Part shown: positions 8,850 through 17,984 of the stretch, one piece after another
Layout: every line of letters starts with the position of its first letter
How positions within the stretch are numbered: position 1 is the first letter of the stretch
NCBI GenBank assembly: GCA_018648805.1
Contig: JABGQM010000015.1
Coordinates: forward strand, 1-64,000
Direction of reading: 5' to 3'
DNA from: Verrucomicrobiota bacterium
Lineage (GTDB): Bacteria > Verrucomicrobiota > Kiritimatiellia > UBA8416 > JABMPJ01
Length of the DNA: 64,000 nt
Made by a program: the position numbers and the translations under genes
The notes under the pieces: generated by a model
Told to the model about the DNA's origin: nothing
Seen by the model: only the letters and a program-made list of their open reading frames with translations
The model's database searches: none

Positions 8850-9950
8850 ATGCCCACCCCCGTCACACCAGATCCCGGCGCATCCCGGCGCAAGCCGCCG
8901 CCGGCTGACGCATCGCCGCGTAAGGTTCTCTCGCTCCCGAGCTGGGTGCTGCTGTTGAATGTGATTATCGCCGTGCTGGTGTTTCTGAGTACAGGACTGC
9001 TCTACGATGCGGGCCCTGACACACACGTACGATGTTGGCAGGTGGCGGGGTTACTCCTGTTGACGCTTGCGGTCGCGTCGGTTCTGGTCTATCGCATCGG
9101 GCACCACTGGCGCCAGACGCGCCAGACGGGGGAAATGCTGGCCGAACTCAATGTCACACTCGAAGACCGCGTGGAGATGCGTACCCGCGAGCTGGCTGAG
9201 GTCAATACCGATCTGGCGCGCAGCAAGGCGATTACAGACGAGCAGAACCGAAGCCGGCGTGAGTTGTTGCACGTGTTGTGCCACGACCTGGCCAATCCCC
9301 TCACCAGCATCCAGGAAGCGGTCCGTCAGATCCCGTTGGATGCCAAGCACTGGGATGCCCTCTTCCCGATTCTCTCTCTCTCAAGTCAGAACGCGGTGGA
9401 TGTGATCGCGCTGGTGCGCCAGATCCAGGTGATTGAGGATCGCCCGATGGACCTTCTTTCGGTGCAGCTGCAGCGTGCAGCTGATAACGCCGTAACGATG
9501 CTGCGCAGCCAGTTGGAGCGTAAGCACATCGCACTCAGCGTCACGATCGATGAGGCCGTGACCGTCATCGCTGAGCCCACCTCGCTCGTCACCTCCGTGC
9601 TCTCCAATATTCTGACCAACGCCATCAAGTTCAGTCCACAAGGCGGCACGGTTGACCTGCAGGCCACGGCGCGCGACGGGAAGGTCTTCCTGCGTTGTAC
9701 CGATCATGGTATCGGGATGTCGGAGGAGATCCGGCAGGGCCTGTTCGACCTGGGCAAGAACATCAGCCGCGCCGGCACCGACGGTGAGAAGGGCACAGGA
9801 TTCGGCATGCCCATGGTCAAGAAGTTTGTCACGGCCTATGGCGGCACCATCGAAGTGCAGTCCAGTGCGAATGCCAATGCCCCGTCGTGCGGCACGATGG
9901 TTTTGATCGTGCTGAAGGGTGCCCCGGCGGCATCCGATACGTCGGCGTAG
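8850..9950 (+). CDS. Membrane-bound sensor histidine kinase
   Basis: 366 residues. Two membrane helices (about 31-52 and 66-83) with only a short loop between them suggest intramembrane or cytoplasmic sensing. A coiled linker follows, then the HisKA domain with phospho-acceptor His145 in HVLCHDLANPLTSIQEA, and the HATPase domain with an N-box around NILTNAIKFS (253-262), a G1 box DHGIGM (285-290) and a G2 box GEKGTGFGM (312-320). No response regulator gene is adjacent; the partner may be one of the receivers elsewhere in the window. The region 8669-8849, shared with the divergent FadL-like gene, should hold both promoters. Confidence 0.85.
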   Translation: MPTPVTPDPGASRRKPPPADASPRKVLSLPSWVLLLNVIIAVLVFLSTGLLYDAGPDTHVRCWQVAGLLLLTLAVASVLVYRIGHHWRQTRQTGEMLAELNVTLEDRVEMRTRELAEVNTDLARSKAITDEQNRSRRELLHVLCHDLANPLTSIQEAVRQIPLDAKHWDALFPILSLSSQNAVDVIALVRQIQVIEDRPMDLLSVQLQRAADNAVTMLRSQLERKHIALSVTIDEAVTVIAEPTSLVTSVLSNILTNAIKFSPQGGTVDLQATARDGKVFLRCTDHGIGMSEEIRQGLFDLGKNISRAGTDGEKGTGFGMPMVKKFVTAYGGTIEVQSSANANAPSCGTMVLIVLKGAPAASDTSA

Positions 9951-9981
9951 CCTCATTTTCCCGATGTCGTCGGCTGAGGGG

Positions 9982-11538
9982 TTAGCTGACGGAGAGCTCT
10001 CGGAAGGCCGGGGGCAGTGCCTCCACCACGTCACTCGCCTTGAGGCTGGCCTGTGCCCCTTGCCAGGCGGCTCGGTCCGCGGCGCGCCCATGCAGGTAGA
10101 CGGCCGCCTGGGCGGCTTCAAAAGGCGGCAGGCCCTGGGCCAGCAGGCCGGTCAGCAGGCCGGCCAGCACGTCCCCCATGCCACCGCAGGCCATGCCGGG
10201 ATTGCCCGTGGCGTTGATGAATGCCGTTCCGTCAGGCTGCGCCACCACCGTGCCACACCCCTTGAGAATGACCGTCGCCCCGGTCTGGGCCGCGACGTCG
10301 CGCGCGGTCTGACGGCGGTTGGACTGCACGGTGGCCACATCACAGCCCCGCAGGCGCGCCATCTCGCCGGGATGTGGGGTCAGCACCAGGGGCCCCGCCG
10401 CCTGTTTCAGGATGTCAATCTGCGCGGCGTCCGGCAGCGCGTCGGCATCCACCACGAGCGGCACCGGACAGGAGGTCAGGACCGACTGTGCCAGGCGCTG
10501 AGCCCCCTCAGTACGGGTCAGGCCGGGCCCTATCATCACCGCATCAAAATCGCTCAGCGGGTGCGACCACGCCTGCATGGCCGTGGCCGTCAGGGCCCCG
10601 TCGTCGCACGCGGGTGCCGGATAGACCATCGCCTCGGGCACGAGCGCGGTTACGCAAGCCGCTGTCGCCGCCGGGGTCAGCACGGTCACCAGTCCGGCGC
10701 CCGAGCGGACTGCGCTCATGGCGGCCATCGAGATCGCGCCGGAGTATTCACGGCTGCCGCCGATGAGTAACACATGGCCATAGGTCCCTTTGTGCGACAC
10801 GCGGGCGCGGCGGGGGAAAAGGGGGCGCAGGTCATCCGCGGTGATGAGTCCTGTGTCAGCGGGGAGTCCGGCCGTGTAATCGACTGGAATCCCGATATCG
10901 ATCACCTCAACAGTGCCCACCAGCTCTCTGGCCTGTGAGGCTACCAATCCGGTTTTGGGCAGCCCTATCGTGACCGTGACATCGGCCCGCACCACCGCTC
11001 CGGCTGCGGCCCCGCTGTCGCTGTTCAATCCGGAGGGCACGTCGACGGCCACGACCGGGCGCTGCGCGCCGAGCTGGTTGACCCGTCGGATAGCGGCTTC
11101 GGCATCCCCGCGTGGCGCCCCGCTGATGCCGGTCCCGAGAATGCCCTCGACCACCAGTTCACGAGTGGCCTCAATGTCTCGCGGCGGCAGGCCGCCGATC
11201 TGGTCAAACGTTACCGGCTCCACACCGGCCTCCAGCATGCGTTCGAAATGGAGCCGGGCATCGCCTCGCAATTCGCCCGCTTCGCCTGCCAGGGCCAGCT
11301 CAACCGGCCAGCCCATTTCATGCAGGCAGCGTGCCGCGACGAAGACATCGCCGCCGTTGTTGCCCCTGCCGGCCACACAGCGGACACAGCCCAGCCGGCC
11401 GGTCAGTTCGCCCAGTTGTGCCACGACCAGTGCCACGCCCTGTCCGGCCCGCTCCATGAGCAGGGCGCCGGGGGTGCCGAATTCCTCGATCGTGCGCTGG
11501 TCCAGCGCGCGCATCTGTTCAGACGTTACCAGTTTCAT
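9982..11538 (-). CDS. nnr: Bifunctional NAD(P)H-hydrate repair enzyme (epimerase + dehydratase)
   Basis: 518 residues. The N-terminal YjeF_N epimerase domain (about 1-215) has CVAGRGNNGGDVFVAARCL; the C-terminal ribokinase-like dehydratase domain (about 225-510) has GSREYSGAISMAAMSAVRSG, LTPHPGEMARL and the catalytic loop GMACGGMGDVLAG. Together they convert damaged NAD(P)H hydrates back to NAD(P)H. The fused form is the usual bacterial one. It follows acpS after 5 bases, in the order pdxJ-acpS-nnr, an arrangement seen in many bacteria. Confidence 0.95.
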   Translation of the reverse strand: MKLVTSEQMRALDQRTIEEFGTPGALLMERAGQGVALVVAQLGELTGRLGCVRCVAGRGNNGGDVFVAARCLHEMGWPVELALAGEAGELRGDARLHFERMLEAGVEPVTFDQIGGLPPRDIEATRELVVEGILGTGISGAPRGDAEAAIRRVNQLGAQRPVVAVDVPSGLNSDSGAAAGAVVRADVTVTIGLPKTGLVASQARELVGTVEVIDIGIPVDYTAGLPADTGLITADDLRPLFPRRARVSHKGTYGHVLLIGGSREYSGAISMAAMSAVRSGAGLVTVLTPAATAACVTALVPEAMVYPAPACDDGALTATAMQAWSHPLSDFDAVMIGPGLTRTEGAQRLAQSVLTSCPVPLVVDADALPDAAQIDILKQAAGPLVLTPHPGEMARLRGCDVATVQSNRRQTARDVAAQTGATVILKGCGTVVAQPDGTAFINATGNPGMACGGMGDVLAGLLTGLLAQGLPPFEAAQAAVYLHGRAADRAAWQGAQASLKASDVVEALPPAFRELSVS

Positions 11539-11543
11539 AAGCT

Positions 11544-11930
11544 CTAATTGCCTATCAAGAGGGCGTGTGCGACGGCGTAGTTGCGTGTGTGCGAGAGACT
11601 GACCAGGACCTCGTGGATGCGGCGATCCGAGATCATCTGTGCCACCTGCGGACCGAAGCGAACCGAGGGAGCGCCCGTCTCTGTGTTGCGGATCACCTCC
11701 ATATCGAGCCAGCTGATATGGGGACCGATGCCGGTGCCAATCGCCTTGGTCACGGCTTCCTTCACTGCAAAGCGGGCGGCGTAATGGCTGGCCGGATCGG
11801 CCTTGCCGTCGCAGTAGGCCTGCTCGGAGGGGTGGAAGACCCGGTTCTTGAAACGGTCCGCCCAGCGTGAGAGCGTCTCACGCATGCGGTCATTCTCAAC
11901 AAGATCGATTCCTGTGCCCAGCACCTGCAT
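11544..11930 (-). CDS. acpS: Holo-[acyl-carrier-protein] synthase
   Basis: 128 residues, normal length for AcpS. GTGIDLVENDRM carries the metal-binding Asp, and RFAVKEAVTKAIGTG carries the catalytic Glu and Lys region. The enzyme transfers 4-prime-phosphopantetheine from CoA to apo-ACP in the cytoplasm, activating fatty acid synthesis. It sits 2 bases downstream of pdxJ and 5 bases upstream of nnr, so all three are very probably one transcript. Confidence 0.95.
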   Translation of the reverse strand: MQVLGTGIDLVENDRMRETLSRWADRFKNRVFHPSEQAYCDGKADPASHYAARFAVKEAVTKAIGTGIGPHISWLDMEVIRNTETGAPSVRFGPQVAQMISDRRIHEVLVSLSHTRNYAVAHALLIGN

Positions 11931-11932
11931 GG

Positions 11933-12676
11933 CTAACCCCGTTCTCCTGTATAAGGAACCATGGCGTCCAGCATAGACGTGACGGCGGCCTCCATACCTA
12001 CCATGACCGCGTGCGATACGATGCTGTGTCCGATATTGAGCGTATGCATAAACGGTACATCGAAAATACCGGCCAGATTGTCCAGGTTGAGACCGTGGCC
12101 CGCATTGACCTGCAGTCCCAGCGCATGGGCCTGGCGCGCGCCGGCCACCAGGCGCTCCAGCTCGGGGCCACGTTGATCGGTCGGGAGGTCGCAGAAGGCA
12201 CCCGTGTGCAATTCGATGCAGGGCGCGCCGAGGGTGGCACTGGCCTGGATCTGTGCCGGATCCGGATCGATGAACATGCTGACCACAATGCCGGCCTCCC
12301 GCATGCGCCTTACCGGATCGAGTAGGGCGTTAAGGTTGCCCGCCACGTCGAGGCCGCCCTCCGTGGTCAGCTCCGCGCGCTTTTCGGGGACGAGGCATAC
12401 CTCGTCAGGCCTCACTTCGAGGGCAATCTCGACAATCGCGGGATGGTTGGCCATCTCCAGGTTTAGGCGGGTCTGGATCTGCTCGCGCACGGCGTAGACA
12501 TCGGCGTCCTGGATGTGACGACGGTCTTCGCGCAGGTGAATCGTGATGCCGTGTGCACCGGCCGCTTCGCAGGCCAGGGCCGCGTCCACCACGCTCGGAT
12601 AGTCCGTCCCACGCGCCTGGCGCAGCGTCGCCACGTGATCCACATTAACGCCCAGTTTCAGTTTTGGTTCAGTCAT
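11933..12676 (-). CDS. pdxJ: Pyridoxine 5-phosphate synthase
   Basis: 247 residues from the chosen start MTEPKLKLGVNVDHVATLRQ. The GVNVDHVATLRQARG signature, ITIHLREDRRHIQD and the later ELHTGAFCD and NAGHGLN segments identify PdxJ, which condenses 1-deoxyxylulose-5-phosphate with 3-amino-2-oxopropyl phosphate to make pyridoxine phosphate. The frame opens 10 codons earlier, but GGAAGGA at the right spacing before this ATG favours the shorter protein. It is first in the pdxJ-acpS-nnr operon. Confidence 0.95.
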   Translation of the reverse strand: MTEPKLKLGVNVDHVATLRQARGTDYPSVVDAALACEAAGAHGITIHLREDRRHIQDADVYAVREQIQTRLNLEMANHPAIVEIALEVRPDEVCLVPEKRAELTTEGGLDVAGNLNALLDPVRRMREAGIVVSMFIDPDPAQIQASATLGAPCIELHTGAFCDLPTDQRGPELERLVAGARQAHALGLQVNAGHGLNLDNLAGIFDVPFMHTLNIGHSIVSHAVMVGMEAAVTSMLDAMVPYTGERG

Positions 12677-12707
12677 AGCGTGATCCTTCCGGGTAAAGGG
12701 AGACAAT

Positions 12708-12833
12708 TAACCGCGAAAGAACGCAAGGAACGCAAAGAGAATGGTTGGATCATCTGCTGCAGGACCTGCTGATTGGTCTCCGTCCGACATGCATCCTTCT
12801 TTTGTGATCTCTGTGGTCTTTCGTGGTAGATCA
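12708..12833. repeat. Intergenic palindromic element, AAGAACGCAAGG word family
   Basis: Left arm carries AACCGCGAAAGAACGCAAGG and then ACGCAAAGA; the right arm ends TCTGTGGTCTTTCGTGGT. The outer 10 bases (CCGCGAAAGA / TCTTTCGTGG) pair with one mismatch. It fills most of the gap between pdxJ and the methyltransferase gene. Same design as the other word-built palindromes in this window, with a different word. Confidence 0.6.
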
Positions 12834-12846
12834 ATTCCTTCTACCT

Positions 12847-13965
12847 CTACTTGATGTCGTACACAAGAAAAACGCAGTCCAGGTCGCCGTTCTTGATGGG
12901 GCGCCTGAATTGCGGCGCGGTCGAGAGGTCGCGTTCGTAGTCGGGCGTCCCCGCCAGCAGGCAGACGCGCCAGCCGTGCAGCCGGCTGAACGTGGATGTG
13001 ACCTCGCGGCAGAAGAGTGGCGATTTCTCAAGCCGCACCCCGTAGGGTGGATTCGTTACGACGGTGTGGGCGGCCTGATCGCCCTGCATCTCGCGCACGT
13101 CGCGCTCTTTGAAGGCGAGCTTAACGCCGGCGGCACGCGCATTCGAGCGGGCCATGTCCAGTACATCCGGATCGTTGTCGGCCGCCATGATGCGTGGCGA
13201 CTGGCTGGAGGCGGCGGCGCGCAATTCGCCGCGCATGGTGCGCAGGCGCTCCGCCTCGTCGGGGTCGAATGAGGCCCAGCGCTCGAAACCAAACTGCGGG
13301 CGCGAGAGTCCCGGCGCTATGTTGCGCGCCCATAGGGCCGCTTCGATGGCAATTGTTCCCGATCCACACATCGGATCCACCAGCGGCGAGGTACGGTCCC
13401 AACGCGACATTCTCAGTATGGCCGCCGCGAGGGTCTCCCGCAACGGGGCCTCGCCAGCGTCCTTGCGGTAGCCGCGGCGGTGCAGCGGCTCGCCCGAGAG
13501 GTCGAGGTAGATCGCCGCCTTGTCATTGGCCAGATAGAGAAAAATCCGTACATCGGGGTCCTGGCGTTCGACCGAGGGACGCCGCCCGGAGCGGGCGCGG
13601 ATCTGGTCCACGATCGCATCCTTCACCTTGAGCGCCGCGAAGCCGCTGTGCGTAATGCTGCTGGCCGTGCAGACCGCACTGACCGATAGGGTATGTTCCG
13701 GCGAGAGATAGGGTGACCAATCGATCGCCGCCACACCATCGAAGAGCGCTTGCTCGGAGGGGCAGGGGAACCGGCCCAGCAGAAGCTGGATGCGCTGGGC
13801 AATACGACTCGTGAGGCAGGCCCGCCAGCCCTCCGAGGGTTCGCCGCGAAACGGAATGCCGCCGCGGTTAAGGCGTACACTCGCAAATCCCAGCTCGTGC
13901 ATCTCGTCGCATAGCGCCGTTTCCGTGCCCGGAATCGCCGCCGCATAGAACTCCAACATACTCAT
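12847..13965 (-). CDS. THUMP-domain RNA guanine-N2 methyltransferase (RlmL/K N-terminal type)
   Basis: 372 residues. The N-terminal 150 residues have the ferredoxin-like/THUMP pattern of RlmL and YpsC (FYAAAIPGTETALCDEM). The C-terminal class I SAM methyltransferase has DPMCGSGTIAIEAALWARNIAPG as the AdoMet site and the catalytic TNPPYGVRLE. Family members modify guanine-N2 in 23S rRNA (G2445 in E. coli) or tRNA; which one cannot be settled here. The C-terminal RlmK half of the E. coli fusion is absent. A second ATG two codons later is also possible. Confidence 0.85.
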   Translation of the reverse strand: MSMLEFYAAAIPGTETALCDEMHELGFASVRLNRGGIPFRGEPSEGWRACLTSRIAQRIQLLLGRFPCPSEQALFDGVAAIDWSPYLSPEHTLSVSAVCTASSITHSGFAALKVKDAIVDQIRARSGRRPSVERQDPDVRIFLYLANDKAAIYLDLSGEPLHRRGYRKDAGEAPLRETLAAAILRMSRWDRTSPLVDPMCGSGTIAIEAALWARNIAPGLSRPQFGFERWASFDPDEAERLRTMRGELRAAASSQSPRIMAADNDPDVLDMARSNARAAGVKLAFKERDVREMQGDQAAHTVVTNPPYGVRLEKSPLFCREVTSTFSRLHGWRVCLLAGTPDYERDLSTAPQFRRPIKNGDLDCVFLVYDIK

Positions 13966-14085
13966 AGTGCCCGCACTCTAGCACGCCATCCTGATGACGT
14001 CGATAATGCAGACTTGATTCAGAGCCCGTAAACGGGTTCAATGGTGCACCTTTTGCATTAGTGAAAACAGGAAGCGGGTATAGAG

Positions 14086-14832
14086 ATGGAACCGACACAG
14101 GAAGAACTCCCCGAAGGCGGGATCGAAGAACTCGAGCAGCTGAAGCATTTCTGGGCCGATCACGGCACCAAGATTACGATCGTGCTGGCCGTTGTGGCAG
14201 TCGCCGTGGCAGGCACCAATATGGTGAAGTCGCGTCGCCAGGGTCGCCTGGCAGATGCCTCGGCCCAGCTAGGCGCCGCGCGCAGCGCCCAGGATCTTGA
14301 GGCCATCGTGGCCGACTACGGCTCGACTCCCTCCGCCCCCCTGGCCCTGCTGCAGCTGGGCAAGACGGCCTATGATGGTGGCGATTTCAACGGGGCCATG
14401 ACCCATTACGAGACCTTTGCCCAGCGTTACAGAACCCATGACCTGGCGTCCGTGGCCGAGATGGGACTGATCCACTGCCGCGAAGCACGCGGTGAACTGG
14501 ATCAGGCCGAGGCGGCCTTCAAGGCGTTTGCCGCGGCAACCCCGGAACACTTCATGGCCGCCCAGGCCCTGCTCGGGCAGGCGCGCTGCCTCGAACAGCT
14601 CGGGCGGTTTGATGATGCCCGTGTGGTGCTTGAGGATCTTATTGCCGCGCGCGCTGATACGGCATGGGGCGATCGCGCCAGCGAAGAGCTTGAGACGCTG
14701 GAGGAGCGACGCGAGACCTATCTGAATCCGCCACCCGTGGCGGTCGCGCCCGTTAATCTGGAACCGGTCATCATCCCCAGTGCCGTCACGGCCCCGGTCG
14801 AGCCGATCGTGACTCCTGCTGCGGGGGAGTAG
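14086..14832 (+). CDS. Membrane-anchored TPR protein (YfgM-like)
   Basis: 248 residues. A cytoplasmic N-terminus of about 25 acidic residues, one membrane helix (about 28-48, ITIVLAVVAVAVAGTNMV), then TPR-like helices from about 60 to 215 (APLALLQLGKTAYDGGDFNGAM is one repeat) and a proline/valine-rich tail. This layout matches YfgM/TPR_21 proteins, which sit at the SecYEG translocon with the periplasmic TPR domain facing chaperones. Assignment is by topology and repeat pattern. A tract of heptamer-like repeats begins 12 bases after the stop. Confidence 0.6.
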   Translation: MEPTQEELPEGGIEELEQLKHFWADHGTKITIVLAVVAVAVAGTNMVKSRRQGRLADASAQLGAARSAQDLEAIVADYGSTPSAPLALLQLGKTAYDGGDFNGAMTHYETFAQRYRTHDLASVAEMGLIHCREARGELDQAEAAFKAFAAATPEHFMAAQALLGQARCLEQLGRFDDARVVLEDLIAARADTAWGDRASEELETLEERRETYLNPPPVAVAPVNLEPVIIPSAVTAPVEPIVTPAAGE

Positions 14833-14843
14833 GGCGCGGGGAA

Positions 14844-14890
14844 GTGAGCAGTGGGCAGTAAGCAGTAAGCAGTGAGCAGTGGGCAGTAAG
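14844..14890. repeat. Degenerate heptamer tract (CAGTGAG/CAGTAAG words)
   Basis: About seven tandem 7-nt units such as GTGAGCA, GTGGGCA and GTAAGCA. Related tracts occur at 33602-33652 and 37400-37435. It lies between the convergent YfgM-like and tatA genes. Confidence 0.7.
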
Positions 14891-14900
14891 CCGTGGCGTG

Positions 14901-15116
14901 TTACGCCTTGTCGCTGCTGCTCTTCTCTTCATCGCTCGATAGCGCGTCGTCCAGTTCCCGCTTTCCGTCCTCTTTGCCCTTCTTGAACTCGGTCAGGCTA
15001 CGCCCCAGTGAGCGGGCCAGGTCGGGCAGGCGCTTGGCGCCGAAGAGTAGTAGGATTACGGCCAGGACCAGTAGGATCTCAAGCGGTCCGGGCGCTCCTG
15101 AGAAAAAAGCCATCAT
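14901..15116 (-). CDS. tatA: Twin-arginine translocase subunit TatA
   Basis: 71 residues. One N-terminal helix (about 11-27, [21 protein letters not shown]) followed by the [23 protein letters not shown] amphipathic helix, which is the TatA/E signature, and a short charged tail. TatA oligomers form the pore through which folded proteins are exported. No tatB or tatC is in the window, so they are elsewhere. It follows smpB after 81 bases on the same strand. Confidence 0.92.
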   Translation of the reverse strand: MMAFFSGAPGPLEILLVLAVILLLFGAKRLPDLARSLGRSLTEFKKGKEDGKRELDDALSSDEEKSSSDKA

Positions 15117-15197
15117 ATTGCCATCTCCTTTGGGTTCTCACGCTGTCGCGTACGACAGGAACATACTGTCATCATTCGGGGGGCGAGGCAAGGGCGC

Positions 15198-15650
15198 TTA
15201 ACGGCGGTCGCGTATGGCGCGTGCGGCGTCACGATCGGCCATGCGCCGCTTGATCGTCTCGCGCTTGTCGTGGGTCTGTTTGCCCCGGCAGACGCCGATC
15301 TCGACCTTGACCCGACCTTTACGGAACTGCATCGACAGTGGAACCAGGGCCAGCCCCTTCTGCTCGGCCTGGGCCTGCAGCTTGCGGATCTCATACTTGT
15401 GGAGCAGGAGCCGGCGCGGCCGCTCCGGATCGTGGTTGAACTGGTTGCCGTGATCGTACGGCAAGATGTTGAGGCCTAGGAGAAAGGCCTCATCTTTGTC
15501 AATACGTGCGAAGGCACCGACCATGCTGATATGACCGAGGCGAATAGATTTCACCTCGGTGCCGCGCAATTCAATGCCGGCCTCAACGCGGTCCAGTACA
15601 TGGTAGTCCCGCAAGGCCCGTCGATTGACGGTGATTTGACGGGACGACAC
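15198..15650 (-). CDS. smpB: SsrA-binding protein SmpB
   Basis: 150 residues, typical size. Signature segments are NRRALRDYHVLDRVEAGIELRGTEVKSIR, then a long HKYEIRKLQAQAEQKGLALVPL and KGRVKVEIGVCRGKQTHDKRETIKRR with a basic tail. SmpB binds tmRNA and carries it to stalled ribosomes for trans-translation. The ssrA gene itself is not visible in this window. It starts 3 bases after the stop of rpoZ, so the two share a transcript. Confidence 0.95.
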   Translation of the reverse strand: MSSRQITVNRRALRDYHVLDRVEAGIELRGTEVKSIRLGHISMVGAFARIDKDEAFLLGLNILPYDHGNQFNHDPERPRRLLLHKYEIRKLQAQAEQKGLALVPLSMQFRKGRVKVEIGVCRGKQTHDKRETIKRRMADRDAARAIRDRR

Positions 15651-15653
15651 GGC

Positions 15654-15866
15654 CTAGTCCTCTGCAGAGAAATCGAGCTCGGCAATAATCTTGCCCTGTG
15701 CGATCTCGCGCAAAGCGGTATCGACCCGATCCTCGTTAGGATCCTCGGGTTTCACGTAGGGACGGAAGCCAGCGTTCAGCTGCCGTACACGTTTCGACAC
15801 CATATTAATCAGAACCGGGACACTCGTTACCCGGTCTTTTGCCTGTTCAAGGAGTTCTACGTTCAA
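15654..15866 (-). CDS. rpoZ: RNA polymerase omega subunit
   Basis: 70 residues from a TTG start: NVELLEQAKDRVTSVPVLINMVSKRVRQLN carries the omega signature, followed by a short acidic tail. Omega stabilises assembly of the beta-prime subunit. The frame is open for 20 more codons upstream, but those include the perfect groEL terminator stem. GGAGG lies at the proper distance before the TTG at 15866, which decides the start. The gene immediately precedes smpB. Confidence 0.85.
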   Translation of the reverse strand: MNVELLEQAKDRVTSVPVLINMVSKRVRQLNAGFRPYVKPEDPNEDRVDTALREIAQGKIIAELDFSAED

Positions 15867-15885
15867 AAAGCTACCCTCCATTGAG

Positions 15886-15923
15886 AAAAAAACGAACGGG
15901 GCGCATGGTATACGCCCCGTTCG
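15886..15923 (-). terminator. Rho-independent terminator of the groESL transcript
   Basis: An 11-bp perfect stem, CGAACGGGGCG with CGCCCCGTTCG, a 9-base loop and seven T on the minus strand immediately after. It begins 25 bases beyond the groEL stop and ends before the rpoZ ribosome site, separating the chaperone and rpoZ-smpB transcripts. Confidence 0.92.
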
Positions 15924-15947
15924 CATAGGTCAAACGGCAAACACGAC

Positions 15948-17603
15948 TTACATCATGCCGCCCATGCCACCCATACCGCCCATGCCGCCCATGCCACCCA
16001 TGTCAGGGGCACCGCCGGCCGGCTTGGCTTCTTCCGGAATGTCCGAGACCATGCACTCGGTCGTGAGGAGCAGGCCCGAGATGCTTGCCGCGTTCTGCAG
16101 AGCAGAGCGGGTCACCTTGGCCGGATCCAGCACGCCGGCTGCGATCATATCGGTGTACTCACCGGTGGCAACGTTGAAGCCCTTCACGCCCTTGGCCTTC
16201 TTGACTTCCTGGACCACGATGGCACCTTCCATGCCGGCGTTGGCCACGAGCTGACGCAGCGGGGCTTCCATCGCGGCACGCACGATCTCAACACCCACAG
16301 CCTCGTCACCGGTCGCCTCAACCTTGTCGAGAGACTTCTGGGCACGCAGCAGTGCAACACCGCCACCCGCCACAACGCCTTCTTCGACAGCGGCACGCGT
16401 GGCGTGCAGCGCATCTTCGACGCGAGCCTTCTTCTCTTTCATCTCGGTCTCGGTCGCCGCGCCCACGTTGATCACAGCCACGCCGCCGGCCAACTTGGCG
16501 AGACGCTCCTGGAGCTTCTCACGGTCGTAGTCGGAGGTGGTGTCTTCGATCTGACGCTTGATCTGCGTGACGCGACCCTGGATGTCCGAGGTCTTGCCGG
16601 CGCCTTCAACGATCGTCGTGTTTTCCTTGTCGATCGTGATGCGCTTGGCGCTGCCCAGGTCTTCCAACGTGACGTTCTCGAGCTTGATGCCGAGATCCTC
16701 GGTCAGGCAACGCCCACCGGTCAGGACCGCGATATCTTCGAGCATCGCCTTGCGACGGTCGCCAAAGCCAGGCGCCTTGACGGCGCAGCACTGCAGTGTA
16801 CCGCGCAGGCGGTTCACGACGAGTGTGGCCAGGGCTTCGCCCTCGACGTCTTCAGCGATGATCATGAGCGGCTTGCCACTCTTGGCCACCGTCTGGAGCA
16901 GCGGGAGCAGGTCCTGAAGGTTCGAGATCTTCTTCTCGTTGATCAGGATCAGTGCGTCTTCGAGGATCGCGTCCATGCTGTCGGCGTTGGTCACGAAGTA
17001 GGGGGAGAGGTAGCCCTTATCGAACTGCATACCCTCGACCACGTCCAGCGTCGTTTCGATCGTCTTGGCCTCTTCGACCGTGATCGTACCGTCTTTGCCC
17101 ACCTTGTCCATCGCGTCGGCAATGATGTCACCAATCATGGTGTCGCCGTTGGCGGAGATCGTTGCCACCTGGGCAATCTCGGTGTGCGCCTTGACCTTCT
17201 TGGCCTGCTTGGCGATCGCGGCAACAACCGTAGCGGTTGCCGTGTCGATGCCGCGCTTGAGGCTCATGGGGTTGGCACCTGCGACGACGTTTTTCAGCCC
17301 TTCGCGGTAGATCGCCTCGGCCAGGAGTGTCGCGGTCGTGGTGCCGTCACCAGCGATGTCGCTGGTCTTGCTGGCCACTTCGCGCACCATCTGGGCGCCC
17401 ATGTTTTCGAACTGATCGGGAAGGTCGATTTCCTTCGCAACCGTTACACCGTCTTTGGTGATGGTCGGGGAGCCGAAGCTCTTGTCGAGGATCACGTTGC
17501 GGCCGCAGGGACCGAGCGTGGTCTTGACCGCTTTGCTCAACTTCTCAACGCCGGTCAGAATTGCCAACCGCGCGTCACTATCATATTTCATTTGCTTAGC
17601 CAT
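15948..17603 (-). CDS. groEL: Chaperonin GroEL, 60 kDa
   Basis: 551 residues, full length. It has the GroEL hallmarks: [31 protein letters not shown], the ATP-site [34 protein letters not shown], and a C-terminal repeat of GGM ending in methionine. With GroES it forms the folding chamber for cytosolic proteins. It is transcribed with groES 30 bases upstream and ends at a strong terminator. The methionine-glycine tail is normal for the family. Confidence 0.98.
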   Translation of the reverse strand: MAKQMKYDSDARLAILTGVEKLSKAVKTTLGPCGRNVILDKSFGSPTITKDGVTVAKEIDLPDQFENMGAQMVREVASKTSDIAGDGTTTATLLAEAIYREGLKNVVAGANPMSLKRGIDTATATVVAAIAKQAKKVKAHTEIAQVATISANGDTMIGDIIADAMDKVGKDGTITVEEAKTIETTLDVVEGMQFDKGYLSPYFVTNADSMDAILEDALILINEKKISNLQDLLPLLQTVAKSGKPLMIIAEDVEGEALATLVVNRLRGTLQCCAVKAPGFGDRRKAMLEDIAVLTGGRCLTEDLGIKLENVTLEDLGSAKRITIDKENTTIVEGAGKTSDIQGRVTQIKRQIEDTTSDYDREKLQERLAKLAGGVAVINVGAATETEMKEKKARVEDALHATRAAVEEGVVAGGGVALLRAQKSLDKVEATGDEAVGVEIVRAAMEAPLRQLVANAGMEGAIVVQEVKKAKGVKGFNVATGEYTDMIAAGVLDPAKVTRSALQNAASISGLLLTTECMVSDIPEEAKPAGGAPDMGGMGGMGGMGGMGGMM

Positions 17604-17633
17604 TACACAAACTCCTGTGTTTATAAACCGACG

Positions 17634-17921
17634 TTAGCCAATCACGGCGAGGATGTCGTCCTCACGCACGATCTGATACGTCTTGTCATTAAGTTTCACT
17701 TCCGTGCCGCCATACTTCGGCATGAGCACGATATCGCCCTTCTTCACGTTGAACGGGATGACCTTGCCATCTTCATCCAACTTGCCGGTGCCGACCGCAA
17801 TGATTTTGCCCTCTTGGGGCTTTTCCTTGGCCGTATCAGGGATAATGATGCCGCCCTTTGCGACCTCAGTCTCCTCGACGGGCTCCACGAGAACGCGATC
17901 TCCCAACGGTTTGATCTTCAT
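17634..17921 (-). CDS. groES: Co-chaperonin GroES, 10 kDa
   Basis: 95 residues, normal length. [35 protein letters not shown] includes the mobile loop that contacts Gro[29 protein letters not shown] is the standard ending. It caps the GroEL ring. It lies directly before groEL and 63 bases after dnaK; no CIRCE inverted repeat is seen before it, so expression probably depends on the dnaK promoter or on an unrecognised internal one. Confidence 0.98.
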   Translation of the reverse strand: MKIKPLGDRVLVEPVEETEVAKGGIIIPDTAKEKPQEGKIIAVGTGKLDEDGKVIPFNVKKGDIVLMPKYGGTEVKLNDKTYQIVREDDILAVIG

Positions 17922-17960
17922 ACTACTCTCACTCCTCTGTCTGTTGTTGTGAACAGTTCT

Positions 17961-17980
17961 GACCCCGCGGGAGCGGGGTC
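17961..17980 (-). promoter_or_regulatory. Intercistronic hairpin between dnaK and groES
   Basis: GACCCCGC pairs perfectly with GCGGGGTC around a 4-base loop, 4 bases beyond the dnaK stop. There is no T-run, so it may tune relative dnaK and groESL mRNA levels (processing or partial termination) rather than end the transcript. Confidence 0.45.
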
Positions 17981-17984
17981 CCTC